From contig JAFZOG010000001.1 of NCBI GenBank assembly GCA_017550745.1, positions 22,016 through 86,015 on the forward strand: a stretch of DNA of 64,000 bases, read 5' to 3'. The position numbers and the translations under genes were made by a program. Positions 45,113 to 54,285 of the stretch are shown here, piece by piece (position 1 is the first letter of the stretch; each line of letters starts with the position of its first letter). The DNA is from Clostridia bacterium. GTDB taxonomy: Bacteria > Bacillota > Clostridia > Christensenellales > Aristaeellaceae. The notes below the pieces were generated by a model, which was given only the letters and a program-made list of their open reading frames with translations, had not been told where the DNA came from and did not search any database.

Positions 45113-46027
45113 ATGACACAAATCGCTGTGAAAAAGCACAAAAAAACCTTCCGGCAGAAAATCAACGAAGAACACATCGCGGGCATGATTTGCACGGCGC
45201 CGTTCACCATCGGTTTCTTTCTGTTTATGATCGTGCCGATGCTGATTTCCGCCTACTATGCCTTCTGCGATTTCAATATCCTCCAGCCCGCTAATTTTAC
45301 CGGCCTCAGTAACTTCAATGTCATGTTCGCAGATTCAAAATTCTGGAAGTCACTGGGCGTCACGTTCTATTTCGCATTTGTCTCCGTGCCGCTCAGATTG
45401 GTGTTCGCGCTGATCGTCGCGCTGATTCTTTTGAAAACCAGCAAGGCCACAGCCTTTTACAGGGCGGCTTATTACCTGCCGTCCATTATCGGCGGCTCGG
45501 TAGCCGTCGCCATTCTGTGGAAGCGTATGTTCGCCATCGACGGAACCATCAACGTTCTGCTGCGCGGCATCGGCGTTGATTCCAGGATCGCCTGGCTGGG
45601 CCGCACGGATACCGCCATCTGGACGCTCATCGTTCTTTCTATCTGGCAATTCGGTTCATCCATGCTTATTTTCCTTTCCTCATTAAAACAGATTCCCACA
45701 ACCCTGTATGAAGCGGGGCAAATCGACGGCGCGAATGCGGGAAAGCGATTCTTCAGGATTACGCTTCCGCTGCTGACGCCCACAATTTTCTTCAACCTTG
45801 TTATGCAGATGATCAACGGGTTCCTTGCTTTTACCCAATGCTACATCATTACACAGGGAAAGCCCATGAACTCAACGCTGTTCTATACTGTTTATATGTA
45901 TCAGCAATCCTTTGAATACTACAAAGCGGGCTATGGCGCAGCGCTGGCCTGGGTCATGCTGGTCATCATCGGCATGTTCACCGGACTGCTCTTTGCCACA
46001 AAACGCTTCTGGGTCTATGAGGAGTGA
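45113..46027 (+). CDS. ABC sugar transporter permease, UgpA/MalF type
   Basis: 304 residues, basic N terminus (KKHKKTFRQK), six transmembrane segments and loop YEAGQIDGANAGKRFFRITL. Pairs with the next permease, whose start lies 5 bases after this stop. AGGGGAGGA upstream of the ATG. Confidence 0.93.
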   Translation: MTQIAVKKHKKTFRQKINEEHIAGMICTAPFTIGFFLFMIVPMLISAYYAFCDFNILQPANFTGLSNFNVMFADSKFWKSLGVTFYFAFVSVPLRLVFALIVALILLKTSKATAFYRAAYYLPSIIGGSVAVAILWKRMFAIDGTINVLLRGIGVDSRIAWLGRTDTAIWTLIVLSIWQFGSSMLIFLSSLKQIPTTLYEAGQIDGANAGKRFFRITLPLLTPTIFFNLVMQMINGFLAFTQCYIITQGKPMNSTLFYTVYMYQQSFEYYKAGYGAALAWVMLVIIGMFTGLLFATKRFWVYEE

Positions 46028-46032
46028 CGGAT

Positions 46033-46884
46033 ATGAGGAGAAGAAAACAAAAGATCGCAGGACGCTGTATCTACCATATTCTTGTATGCGGCTTTGCGTT
46101 TGTGATGATTTATCCCCTGCTCTGGATGGTGCTGAGTTCGTTTAAGCCAACAAATACCGTTTTCACTACTGCTCAGGAACTGTTTCCACGCTCCTGGACG
46201 CTGGAAAACTATTCCAACGGCTGGAAAGGATTTGCCAATGTGAGCTTCGGCAGATTCTTTCTCAACTCCCTGTTTATTTCCGTGATGGCGACGATGGGTA
46301 CCCTCGCTTCCTCATCCATCGTAGCTTATGGCTTTGCGCGTCTCAGGTTCAAGGGTCGGGGCGTACTGTTCTCCGCAATGCTGGTGACCATGATGCTGCC
46401 TGCCCAGGTGCTGATGATTCCGCAATATATCTGGTATCAAAAGCTGGGCTGGGTAGGCAATTATCTGCCGCTGATCGTTCCTTACTGGTTTGCCATTCAG
46501 GGCTTCTTCGTCTATCTGATGACCAATTTCATCAGCGGTATCCCCAAGGATCTGGACGAAGCCGCAAAAATTGACGGCTGCTCTACCTATGGAATCTTCT
46601 TCTGGATCATTCTTCCCCTGATTGTTCCCGCCTTGATCACAGGCGGTATCTTCTCCTTCATCTGGCGCTGGGACGACTTCCTGTCCGCCCTCCTGTACGT
46701 CAGCAAAACAGAAACCTATCCCGTCAGCCTTGCGCTGAAGCTGTTCAGCGATCCAAGTTCTTCTTCTGACTATGGCGCAATGTTCGCTATGTCCACCTTG
46801 TCCATTCTGCCTGTGGTGCTGATTTTCATCACACTGCAAAAGTATTTGGTGGAAGGAATTGCGACATCCGGTTTGAAGGGATAA
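46033..46884 (+). CDS. ABC sugar transporter permease, UgpE/MalG type
   Basis: 283 residues, six transmembrane segments, loop DEAAKIDGCSTYGIFFWII and C terminus LVEGIATSGLKG. ATG 46033 follows GAGGAG by 8 bases; an in-frame GTG at 46024 overlaps the upstream stop and is less likely. No ATPase gene follows, as with the other sugar importers here. Confidence 0.92.
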   Translation: MRRRKQKIAGRCIYHILVCGFAFVMIYPLLWMVLSSFKPTNTVFTTAQELFPRSWTLENYSNGWKGFANVSFGRFFLNSLFISVMATMGTLASSSIVAYGFARLRFKGRGVLFSAMLVTMMLPAQVLMIPQYIWYQKLGWVGNYLPLIVPYWFAIQGFFVYLMTNFISGIPKDLDEAAKIDGCSTYGIFFWIILPLIVPALITGGIFSFIWRWDDFLSALLYVSKTETYPVSLALKLFSDPSSSSDYGAMFAMSTLSILPVVLIFITLQKYLVEGIATSGLKG

Positions 46885-46940
46885 TTCTGGCAGCGGAGAA
46901 TGAATATATCGGATTTCAATCATAAATGGAGGGAAAAACC

Positions 46941-48338
46941 ATGATTTGTGAAAAGAACCCGCGGGCAAAGGAATTGAATGTGGCGTACATTGGCGGCGGC
47001 TCCCGCGGCTGGGCCTGGGGATTTATGATGGATCTGGCCATGGACGAAGCCATGTGCGGCACGGTGCGGCTCTATGACATTGACCGTCCGGCTGCGGAAC
47101 GCAATAAAATCATCGGCAATAAAATCAGCGCTCATCCGGACGCCGTTTCCCGATGGGAATACGAAGTGAGCGATTCTTTGAAGGACGCGCTGACTGGGGC
47201 GGACTTTGTGGTGATCTCCATTCTTCCCGGCACCTTTGAAGAGATGCGGTCAGACGTACACCTGCCGGAGCGGGTTGGCGTTTACCAGCCGGTGGGCGAT
47301 ACGGTGGGTGCTGGTGGTTTTATGCGCGCCATGCGCACCATTCCCATGTATGTCACCATAGCGGAAGCGATCCGCGATTATGCTCCCGAAGCCTGGGTCA
47401 TCAATTATACAAATCCCATGTCTTTGTGCGTTCGGACGCTGTATGAAGTTTTTCCCAAAATCAAAGCGTTCGGCTGCTGCCACGAAGTATTTGGAGCGCA
47501 GCGGCTCATGTGCGCTATGCTGAAAACCGAAGAAGGTATTGAGGGCGTAACGCGGCATGATTTATATACAACCGTTACCGGGATCAATCATTTCACCTGG
47601 CTCACGCGCGCAAGCTACAAGGGGATCGACTTGATGCCCATGTATGCCCGTCTTGCCGATAAGTACTATGAAACCGGCTACGATGAGGGCGGCGACAGGA
47701 ACTGGATGAATTCGCATTTCAACTGCGCCCAGCGGGTGAAGTTTGATCTCTTCCGCCGTTATGGGGTCATTGCGGCCGCCGGAGACCGGCATTTGGCGGA
47801 ATTTACAGCGCCGTGGTATACTTTGAACCCCGATGTGGTCAGGGAATGGAAGTACAGCCTGACAACTGTGGACTGGCGCGTGAAGGATCTGCATGACCGA
47901 CTGCAGCGATCCGATGATCTGATCAGCGGCAAGGAAAAATTGGTGCTGAAGCCTTCCGGCGAAGAGGGCCATCTGCTTTTGAAAGCCGTGCTTGGCCTGG
48001 GTGATCTGGTATCCAACGTCAACATTCCCAATCGCGGTCAGATTCCCAACCTGCCGCTGGGTTCTGTGGTAGAAACGAACGCGCTGTTCGGCAGGGATCG
48101 GATCGAACCCATTTACGCGGGTACGATGCCGTCCAATATCCTTCCGCTGGTGGCCAGACATATCTACAATCAGGAAAACACATTGACTGCCGCGCTGCGG
48201 TGCGACCGAAAGCTGGGCTTCTCCACATTCATGAACGATCCTCAGATGTCCGCGGTCACTGTGGCGGATGGGCAAAAGCTGTTTGACGACATGCTGGAAA
48301 ACCAGCGCGCCTATCTTCCCAAAGCATGGTTCAAATAA
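46941..48338 (+). CDS. GH4 family glycosidase, LplD-like (alpha-galacturonidase candidate)
   Basis: 465 residues. NAD-binding VAYIGGGSRGWAWGFMMDLA and GVYQPVGDTVGAGGFMRAMR resemble LplD of Bacillus subtilis, a GH4 alpha-galacturonidase. Metal-site residues are visible as Cys in FGCCHEVFG and His in TGINHFTWL. GH4 enzymes need NAD and a divalent metal and cut by transient oxidation at C3. This enzyme would release a uronic acid (or another sugar) from the imported glycoside. ATG 46941 has GGAGGG 7 bases upstream. Sits between the importer and the glycerate kinase. Confidence 0.85.
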   Translation: MICEKNPRAKELNVAYIGGGSRGWAWGFMMDLAMDEAMCGTVRLYDIDRPAAERNKIIGNKISAHPDAVSRWEYEVSDSLKDALTGADFVVISILPGTFEEMRSDVHLPERVGVYQPVGDTVGAGGFMRAMRTIPMYVTIAEAIRDYAPEAWVINYTNPMSLCVRTLYEVFPKIKAFGCCHEVFGAQRLMCAMLKTEEGIEGVTRHDLYTTVTGINHFTWLTRASYKGIDLMPMYARLADKYYETGYDEGGDRNWMNSHFNCAQRVKFDLFRRYGVIAAAGDRHLAEFTAPWYTLNPDVVREWKYSLTTVDWRVKDLHDRLQRSDDLISGKEKLVLKPSGEEGHLLLKAVLGLGDLVSNVNIPNRGQIPNLPLGSVVETNALFGRDRIEPIYAGTMPSNILPLVARHIYNQENTLTAALRCDRKLGFSTFMNDPQMSAVTVADGQKLFDDMLENQRAYLPKAWFK

Positions 48339-48351
48339 CCACGTAAACAGT

Positions 48352-48390
48352 AAGCTGGGCACGAGGGTTCTCGTTCCCAGCTTATATTTC
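48352..48390 (+). terminator. hairpin between the GH4 and glycerate kinase genes
   Basis: AAGCTGGG (48352-48359) pairs with CCCAGCTT (48376-48383), extended by ACGA/TCGT, followed by ATATTTCTT. Likely a terminator or attenuator, so the glycerate kinase may be less expressed or have its own promoter. Confidence 0.65.
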
Positions 48391-48429
48391 TTACAAAAAT
48401 GATGTCTACGGGCAGCGCGGAGGGAAGGT

Positions 48430-49590
48430 ATGAAATTTCTGTTTGCGTCAGATTCATTCAAGGGCAGCCTGACAAGCGCTCAAACAGCTTTACTGTTGAC
48501 ACGAGCCGCAAAGCATGTTTTTCAGTCATGCGACGTTTCAGATGTACCTGTTGCGGATGGTGGGGAAGGAACAGTTGACGCCGTATTATTGGCCGAAAAC
48601 GGAGAGAAAGTCAGTGTATGCGTTCACGACCCGCTGATGAGGCCGATCCATGCCGTTTATGGACGCTTTGACCACGATAAAGCGATCATTGAAATGTCGG
48701 CGGCGTCTGGGCTTCCATTAATAGAAGAAAACCTTCGCGATCCTCGAAAGACGACCACCTATGGAACCGGTGAATTGATACTTCATGCGTTATCCCACGG
48801 AGCAAGCGAATTGTATATTGCTATCGGAGGATCTGCCACGAACGATGGTGGGATGGGATGTATGCAGGCATTGGGGGCTCGCTTCCTGGACGCGGATGGA
48901 AAGCCTGTAGAAGGCGTCGGCGAAAACCTCGAAAAAGTATGCCGCATAGATTTGAGCGGCTTGGATCATCGTATTCATAGAGCATCCGTTACTGTATTAT
49001 GTGATGTTAAAAATCCACTTTGCGGATCAAATGGCGCAACATATACCTATGGCCCGCAGAAAGGCGGCACACAGGAAACGCTTGCTTTCCTGGAAGCGGG
49101 GATGATGAATTACCGTCAGGTCATTCTGCGTGAATTTGGACAGGATTGCAATAAGATAGAAGGGGCTGGAGCAGCGGGGGGCCTTGGCGCGGCATTGAAG
49201 GTGTTTTGCCACGGGAAAATGAAATCGGGCATAGAAACAGTACTTGATCTGATTCACTTTGACGAACGGCTTGAAGGCGTAGATTTGGTGATTACGGGCG
49301 AAGGAAGGACGGATTACCAGAGCTGCCTTGGAAAGGTGATGCAGGGTATCGGATTAAGAGCGAAGAAAAAAGGGATCCCCGTTGTCGGGCTGTCCGGGTC
49401 CCTTGGAGAAGGGGCTATGAAAATATTTGATGATGGCGTTTCCTCCCTGATGACAAGCATAAACGCTCCCATGACACTTAGGGAGGCAATGGAACGTTCC
49501 GAAGAATTGTATTTGAACGCCGCCGTTCGCATGTTCAGAATGATTCAGGTCGGCATGGATATTCAGGAAAAGCGGGCATGTCAGTCATAA
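48430..49590 (+). CDS. glycerate 2-kinase (GarK/GlxK family)
   Basis: 386 residues. FASDSFKGSLTSAQTA at the N terminus, PVADGGEGTVDAVL, IGGSATNDGGMGCMQALG and TGEGRTDYQS are signature segments of this family, which makes 2-phosphoglycerate from D-glycerate and ATP. It completes the route from tartronate semialdehyde through the GarR-like reductase to glycolysis. Codon use is slightly more AT-rich than the upstream genes. Ribosome site GGAGGGAAGG. Confidence 0.93.
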   Translation: MKFLFASDSFKGSLTSAQTALLLTRAAKHVFQSCDVSDVPVADGGEGTVDAVLLAENGEKVSVCVHDPLMRPIHAVYGRFDHDKAIIEMSAASGLPLIEENLRDPRKTTTYGTGELILHALSHGASELYIAIGGSATNDGGMGCMQALGARFLDADGKPVEGVGENLEKVCRIDLSGLDHRIHRASVTVLCDVKNPLCGSNGATYTYGPQKGGTQETLAFLEAGMMNYRQVILREFGQDCNKIEGAGAAGGLGAALKVFCHGKMKSGIETVLDLIHFDERLEGVDLVITGEGRTDYQSCLGKVMQGIGLRAKKKGIPVVGLSGSLGEGAMKIFDDGVSSLMTSINAPMTLREAMERSEELYLNAAVRMFRMIQVGMDIQEKRACQS

Positions 49591-49644
49591 AGAATTCTTT
49601 CACAAAATTGTTTTCCCTATTCGGCTCATATGGAGGGCACAAAA

Positions 49645-50076
49645 ATGAGCGCGTTATTTGAAATCGTAAACTATGTCAATGCGAACAATATAGCCAAATG
49701 TACATGCTATGAGGATCGGCTCGTGCTTGAAACGATCCATCTGGGCGGTTTTCATTTGTTTGAATATTACACCTATCAAAATAAGAAAAAGACAATTATG
49801 CTCGACGATATTAAAGAAATCGTTATTTCTGGAAGCCCAGCTTCTCCATCAACGTCCGGGAACAGCGACAGGCGATACATTCAGATTTTGACAGTTCATG
49901 ATGATTATAAACCCTTCAGGGATGTCAGCGCTGTATATACGATGATGGCCATCCATCTTTCCCTGATTCATAACGCCATCTATCTATCAGATTTCAAAAA
50001 AAACGACCTGGAAGCAACTTACAAGACAGCACGGGCAATGAAGGCATTCTTTGATAAGAAATTGAAACAACTCTGA
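49645..50076 (+). CDS. hypothetical protein, 143 residues
   Basis: Not recognised. Predicted soluble, with alternating strands in the first ~90 residues (CTCYEDRLVLETI; TIMLDDIKEIVIS), a polar linker (SPASPSTSGNSD) and a helical C terminus (ATYKTARAMKAFFDKKLKQL). The strand pattern recalls small PH-like folds but that is only a guess. Real-gene evidence: TGGAGG 8 bases before the ATG, position between the kinase and regulator genes of one operon, and a promoter for the next gene just after it. Confidence 0.6.
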   Translation: MSALFEIVNYVNANNIAKCTCYEDRLVLETIHLGGFHLFEYYTYQNKKKTIMLDDIKEIVISGSPASPSTSGNSDRRYIQILTVHDDYKPFRDVSAVYTMMAIHLSLIHNAIYLSDFKKNDLEATYKTARAMKAFFDKKLKQL

Positions 50077-50080
50077 ACAA

Positions 50081-50109
50081 TTGAAAGCAGTGCAAAAACG
50101 TGGTATAAT
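50081..50109 (+). promoter_or_regulatory. promoter of the GntR-family gene
   Basis: TTGAAA (50081-50086), 17-base spacer, TATAAT (50104-50109) with an extended -10 TGG. It starts within a few bases of the previous stop and allows independent expression of the regulator. Confidence 0.75.
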
Positions 50110-50148
50110 CTTTTTGAGGATGAAGAATCACTGAAGTGGGGTATAAGA

Positions 50149-50847
50149 ATGACAGACTATAAAGCGCTCAACAATATAGCTTATGATTTCCTTCGAAACA
50201 TGATATATAACTGCGAATTAGAGTATGATAAAATCTATAGCGAAACGAAACTTGCCGCGCAAATAAGCATATCACGGACACCTATGCGGGATGCGCTTAA
50301 CCGTCTGGCGCATGAAAGGTATATCGATATCCTTCCAAATCGCGGTTTTGTACTTCATGCCCCAACAGAAAGTGACATTATTGAAGCTTTTCATGTCCGT
50401 ATGATGACCGAAGGATATTGCGCTAAAGTCGTGTCAAACGAATATCCTGAACCATTAGCGAAAGAAACAATTGCCAAAATGGAAGAAGCGTTGCAGCAGC
50501 AATCACGCCTGTTGGAGCATGATGAAGAATATAGTCTCAGCCAGTTCTGGCTCGATGACCTTAGATTCCACAAAGCATTATTAGCGCACTTGAGTATTCC
50601 TTCTATAATACAGCAGTATGAAAGTGTTATGCATATTTTTATGCCTCATCATCTTATCAGAGATTTTAAAACTCATGGTAAGGATGAGAAAGTATTGCTT
50701 CGCCATCGAAGCACGATCATTGAGCATACAGAAATCATTGATGCTCTGAAATCAAAAGATAAAACTCGTGTCTATTCTGCTATCAACGCTCATATCGCTT
50801 CCAGTATGAATGCACTTCGAGAACGAATGAATGCCGCTGATAAATGA
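50149..50847 (+). CDS. GntR-family regulator with FCD domain
   Basis: 232 residues. The winged HTH (YSETKLAAQISISRTPMRDA, about residues 27-46) is followed by an all-helical FCD effector domain (IIEAFHVRMMTEGY; FHKALL; HRSTIIEHTEIIDAL), the subgroup that includes UxuR, ExuR and LldR and senses sugar acids or carboxylates. The perfect GGTATACC-centred palindrome at the start of the operon is its probable site, which supports a sugar-acid inducer for the whole module. Confidence 0.9.
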   Translation: MTDYKALNNIAYDFLRNMIYNCELEYDKIYSETKLAAQISISRTPMRDALNRLAHERYIDILPNRGFVLHAPTESDIIEAFHVRMMTEGYCAKVVSNEYPEPLAKETIAKMEEALQQQSRLLEHDEEYSLSQFWLDDLRFHKALLAHLSIPSIIQQYESVMHIFMPHHLIRDFKTHGKDEKVLLRHRSTIIEHTEIIDALKSKDKTRVYSAINAHIASSMNALRERMNAADK

Positions 50848-50945
50848 AAAGACGGTTCTTGCTTTTTGTTATTCAGATGCCGCACTTGAACGGACTTGAA
50901 ACTACATAGATAGAAACAGCATAATGTCGAGCATAACCAACTCCA

Positions 50946-52505
50946 TTAAACCTCCACTTCCGTCCCATCCCGGAAGGTAAATACCAGCTTATCCCCAACA
51001 GTCACATAATCCAACAGACCACACCAGAGTTCGGGATTGAATTCTTCCACTCTACCGTCCTGTTTCTTCAGCAGCCGGATGTATTCTTCAATCTCACCCA
51101 GCCGCGCTTTTTTATCGCTGATCTGTTTTTCTGTCTCTGTCTTTTTTACTTTTGCCTGTTCAAAGCGGTCGCTCATAGCCTGGAACTTTTTCTGGTATTC
51201 TTCCTGGTCAAGGGCGACCGTTGCGTTTTCCCTGATAAGAGCCTGCATTTTATCTGACAACACCTGCATTTCTGTTTCCAGGGAAGCCAGTTCAATTTCC
51301 AATGCTGTAGTGTCGAAAACAGTCCTCTTTGCGGCTTCAAAGGCGGCAATGGCTTTCTTCCTCCCATTGAGCACCTCGTTCACGGCGGCCAGGAAAGCCG
51401 TTTCTATCTGTTCTTCCCTCAGATGGGGCGTAGTACATCTCTTCCCATCAAACTTATGATTGCATTGCCAAATGACCCGCCTGTATTTATCATTGCTGTG
51501 CCAGACCTTGGAACCAAACCAGGAGCCGCATTCCGCGCAGCGAATCTTCCCGCTGAATATCCTCACCCCGCTGTGGGCGCCATTCCGGCGCTCAATCTCC
51601 CTTTGCACCTGTTCGTGGACAGCAGGATCAATAATGGCGGTGTGATTGTTTTCCACGTAGTATTGGGGAATCTCGCCTTCATTAACCTTCTTTTTCTTTG
51701 TCAGGTAATCCGTGGTGTAGGTTTTTTGCAGCAGCGCGTCCCCGCGGTATTTTTCGTTCATCAAAATGTGCCGGACGGTAGTGCCGCCCCACACATCTTT
51801 CCCGCCGGGTGATTTGATTCCTTCCGCAGTGAGGGTCTTGGCGATTCCATAAGGCGTCATGCCCTGGAGGAACATGCTGTAAATGCGGCGGACGATCACG
51901 GCCTGTTCCTCGTTCACTTCCAGCGTTCCGGTTTCGCCTTTGTCGTATCCCAGGAAGCGGCCATACGGCACAGCGACCTTTCCATCCGCCATCCGTTTCC
52001 TGTGCCCCCAGGTCACGTTCAGGGAAATGGAACGGCTTTCTTCCTGGCTGAGGCTGGACATGATGCTGATCAGCAATTCTCCCTTGCTGTCGAAAGTCCA
52101 GATGTTCTCCTTCTCGAAGAAAACCTCGGTGCCATGCTCCTTCAGCGCCCGAATGTTGGAAAGGCTGTCCACAGTGTTCCGGGCAAACCTGCTCACGCTC
52201 TTTGTCACGATCAGATCGATGCGTCCGGCCAGCGCGTCAGAAATCATCTGCTGGAACCCTTTTCGTTTGGTGGTGGAGGTTCCGCTCACGCCGTCGTCGG
52301 TATACACGGAAACAAACTCCCAGTCAGCCCGTGACTTGATGTAGTTGGTGTAGTAATCCACCTGCGCCTCATAGGAATTCTGCTGATCCTCGTTCCCCGT
52401 GCTGACGCGGGCGTACCCGGCCACCCTCCGCTTCTTTTGCGCCGACAGCGGAGCGGCGGTGTGCAGCGCGAGCGTCGCCGGTATCGTCCTTACGTTTTTT
52501 GCCAT
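50946..52505 (-). CDS. large serine recombinase
   Basis: 519 residues. Resolvase domain with catalytic S35 in YARVSTG, then SVSRFARNT, then the recombinase domain (GTTVRHILMNEKYRGD), a zinc ribbon (IRCAECGSWFGSKVW) and a coiled coil (about residues 405-480). Such enzymes integrate prophages or transposons. Start ATG with GGAGGAAAG upstream; its first codons overlap the end of the truncated recombinase gene in another frame, so the two formed a tandem pair. No intact cargo is visible next to it. Confidence 0.93.
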   Translation of the reverse strand: MAKNVRTIPATLALHTAAPLSAQKKRRVAGYARVSTGNEDQQNSYEAQVDYYTNYIKSRADWEFVSVYTDDGVSGTSTTKRKGFQQMISDALAGRIDLIVTKSVSRFARNTVDSLSNIRALKEHGTEVFFEKENIWTFDSKGELLISIMSSLSQEESRSISLNVTWGHRKRMADGKVAVPYGRFLGYDKGETGTLEVNEEQAVIVRRIYSMFLQGMTPYGIAKTLTAEGIKSPGGKDVWGGTTVRHILMNEKYRGDALLQKTYTTDYLTKKKKVNEGEIPQYYVENNHTAIIDPAVHEQVQREIERRNGAHSGVRIFSGKIRCAECGSWFGSKVWHSNDKYRRVIWQCNHKFDGKRCTTPHLREEQIETAFLAAVNEVLNGRKKAIAAFEAAKRTVFDTTALEIELASLETEMQVLSDKMQALIRENATVALDQEEYQKKFQAMSDRFEQAKVKKTETEKQISDKKARLGEIEEYIRLLKKQDGRVEEFNPELWCGLLDYVTVGDKLVFTFRDGTEVEV

Positions 52506-53197
52506 TGTGCTTTCCTCCCATCGGTAAAATGGTACTCCATGCTGCCGTCCGGCTGGACTGTGATCCTTTCAACCTGAGCCTTGAAACCTTCATCGTTCAG
52601 TTCTTCGGCCCCCATCATGTACGCGCTGATGCGCCGCAGATGGGAATCAGGAATGTTTGGGCCATGGTGGGAAGGATCTTGATCCGCTCCCGTCCGTTTC
52701 TTTCCGATGCAGTACCAGTAAATCCACTTTTTCGCGCATTTCACCCGGTGGTAGGGTTTCCCGCAGGCGGCGCAGAAAACTTTGTCCTGGAAAGCGTCGG
52801 TGACGGTGGTGGTATGGCGGTATCTCGACAAGTGGAGGTTTTCCCATTCCCTGGTCCCGCCGCCCGCCATCGTGAATAGCAGATTGCCGTTCTGCTCGAC
52901 CGTTATGGTGGCGACCTGCGCCATGAAAATATCTTCCTGAAAGGAAGGAAGCCCAAGAACCTGGGCGCAAATTGCTTCCAGGGTGTCCTCGCTGAAGTTT
53001 ACGCTGCTGCAATGCATTCCAAGTTCTTTTTTCGCTCTGCATACCCATTGGATATACCGCCGCCCTTTCGATATGCGCGTGTTCCGGCTGAACGGCATCC
53101 CGCAGCAGCCGCAGGTGATTTTGCCTGTAAAGCAGTAGGTGGGATTCAGCATGGCGTTTCTCCGCGCCATTTCTGCCTTAACCCTTTCATAAAGCAA
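52490..53197 (-). pseudogene. 5'-truncated serine recombinase
   Basis: 235 codons of the C-terminal part of a recombinase: two zinc-ribbon units (KITCGCCGMPFS and VFCAACGKPYHRV) and a tail. The catalytic resolvase domain is gone. The frame begins right after two in-frame stop codons (53203-53198), and the LysR stop is only 26 bases away, so the N-terminal half was deleted and joined to the LysR locus. Probably non-functional, though the DNA-binding zinc ribbons remain readable. Confidence 0.85.
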
Positions 53198-53223
53198 TTA
53201 TTATTCAAAGATTGGAAGTGGCA

Positions 53224-54084
53224 TTATGAATCCTGGATTGCTTCTTTCAGTATATCAACCAGCTGAACAATTGAAGGATTTGATTGCGGATTCTTTCGGC
53301 AGACAAACAGGATCTCTGTTTCCAGCCCGCTTTCAGCGACTGTTCGGCACCACACATTCTGGACAAGCGGTGCCATGGAACTTGGAAGAAGCGCAAGGCC
53401 GATCCCAGACTGCGCCATGGACAGCGCTGTTCTGGCATCGTCACAAACGGCCTGAATGGAAGGGAATACACCCCGTTCGTGAAAAGCGTTTTGAATAAAT
53501 GTTTCATATCTCCGATAAATGATCAGGGGAAAAGCTGATAATTCTTGGATCGTGATCTTCCTGCCATCGTTGAAACCATCTGTGTCTCCAACTGCAATAA
53601 AAGGTTCCTTCCGGAGCAGACGGGCATCCAACCCATCCAGGCGGATAGGGCTCCTCAGCAGCGTACAGTCCAGCATTCCTTTCTCAAGCATTTCCCGCAG
53701 AGAGAACGAAATACCATCGAACACTTCAAAAACCAGATTCTTTTCCATCTGATGAATCTTTGTCAGAACAGGAATCAGAAGAGGTGATGTTGTAGGTGTT
53801 ACGCCGATACGCAATGTTTTTTTCGTTCCTTCCTCTGACACCTCTCTGGAGACAGCGCTCTCCAGTGACAACATAGTTTCAGCACGCTCATAAAGCAGCT
53901 TTCCGGCAGATGTCAGTTCGATATTCTTCTTTCCCCGGTGAAAGAGCGTCACGCCAAGTTCCTGTTCCAACATTTTCATATGGTAGCTCAATGGTGGCTG
54001 AGACAGATTCATTCGCCTTGCTGCTTCGCTGATGCTCCCCGCATCAACCACTTCCCGGAACATACGCAGCTGCCGGATCTCCAT
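53224..54084 (-). CDS. LysR-family transcriptional regulator
   Basis: 286 residues. N-terminal HTH (MFREVVDAGSISEAARRMNL, SQPPLSYHMKMLEQELG), then a substrate-binding-like effector domain (LRIGVTPTTSPLLIPVL; GIGLALLPSSM). ATG 54084 has GGAGGT about 10 bases upstream; the longer open frame crosses the promoter region. Divergent from a small membrane protein gene with back-to-back promoters, the classic LysR arrangement, so that gene is its likely target. Confidence 0.9.
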   Translation of the reverse strand: MEIRQLRMFREVVDAGSISEAARRMNLSQPPLSYHMKMLEQELGVTLFHRGKKNIELTSAGKLLYERAETMLSLESAVSREVSEEGTKKTLRIGVTPTTSPLLIPVLTKIHQMEKNLVFEVFDGISFSLREMLEKGMLDCTLLRSPIRLDGLDARLLRKEPFIAVGDTDGFNDGRKITIQELSAFPLIIYRRYETFIQNAFHERGVFPSIQAVCDDARTALSMAQSGIGLALLPSSMAPLVQNVWCRTVAESGLETEILFVCRKNPQSNPSIVQLVDILKEAIQDS

Positions 54085-54115
54085 CGCATTTTCACCTCCA
54101 GAATTATTCCATATA

Positions 54116-54144
54116 AATATACTATAGTTAATCAATAAAATCAA
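54116..54144 (-). promoter_or_regulatory. promoter of the LysR gene
   Basis: On the minus strand TTGATT (54144-54139), 17-base spacer, TATATT (54121-54116). It faces away from the promoter at 54148-54176. Confidence 0.55.
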
Positions 54145-54147
54145 TAT

Positions 54148-54176
54148 TTTACATATAGATTGCTCTTTGGTATAAT
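54148..54176 (+). promoter_or_regulatory. promoter of the small membrane protein gene
   Basis: TTTACA (54148-54153), 17-base spacer, TATAAT (54171-54176) with an extended -10 TGG. The space between this and the LysR promoter is AT-rich and short, suited to LysR control of both. Confidence 0.7.
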
Positions 54177-54285
54177 GCAAGTGAAAGGAGCGGTAGATAA
54201 GCCGGAAACGCCGGAACAGTGCTGAGAATTCAATGTATCGCTGCTTTTCTACAGAGTATTTGTTCAGGTAAGGGAGGAAACGAAA

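Noticed and set aside
40106-50847. Sulfoquinovose (sulfo-transketolase) pathway
   Set aside because: The split transketolase fits, but no sulfonate exporter, sulfoacetaldehyde enzyme or GH31/GH188 sulfoquinovosidase is present, and the reductase matches GarR rather than a sulfolactaldehyde reductase.
40106-50847. Standard galacturonate or galactarate pathway
   Set aside because: Uronate isomerase, altronate enzymes, galactarate dehydratase and KDG-type aldolases are all absent from the module.
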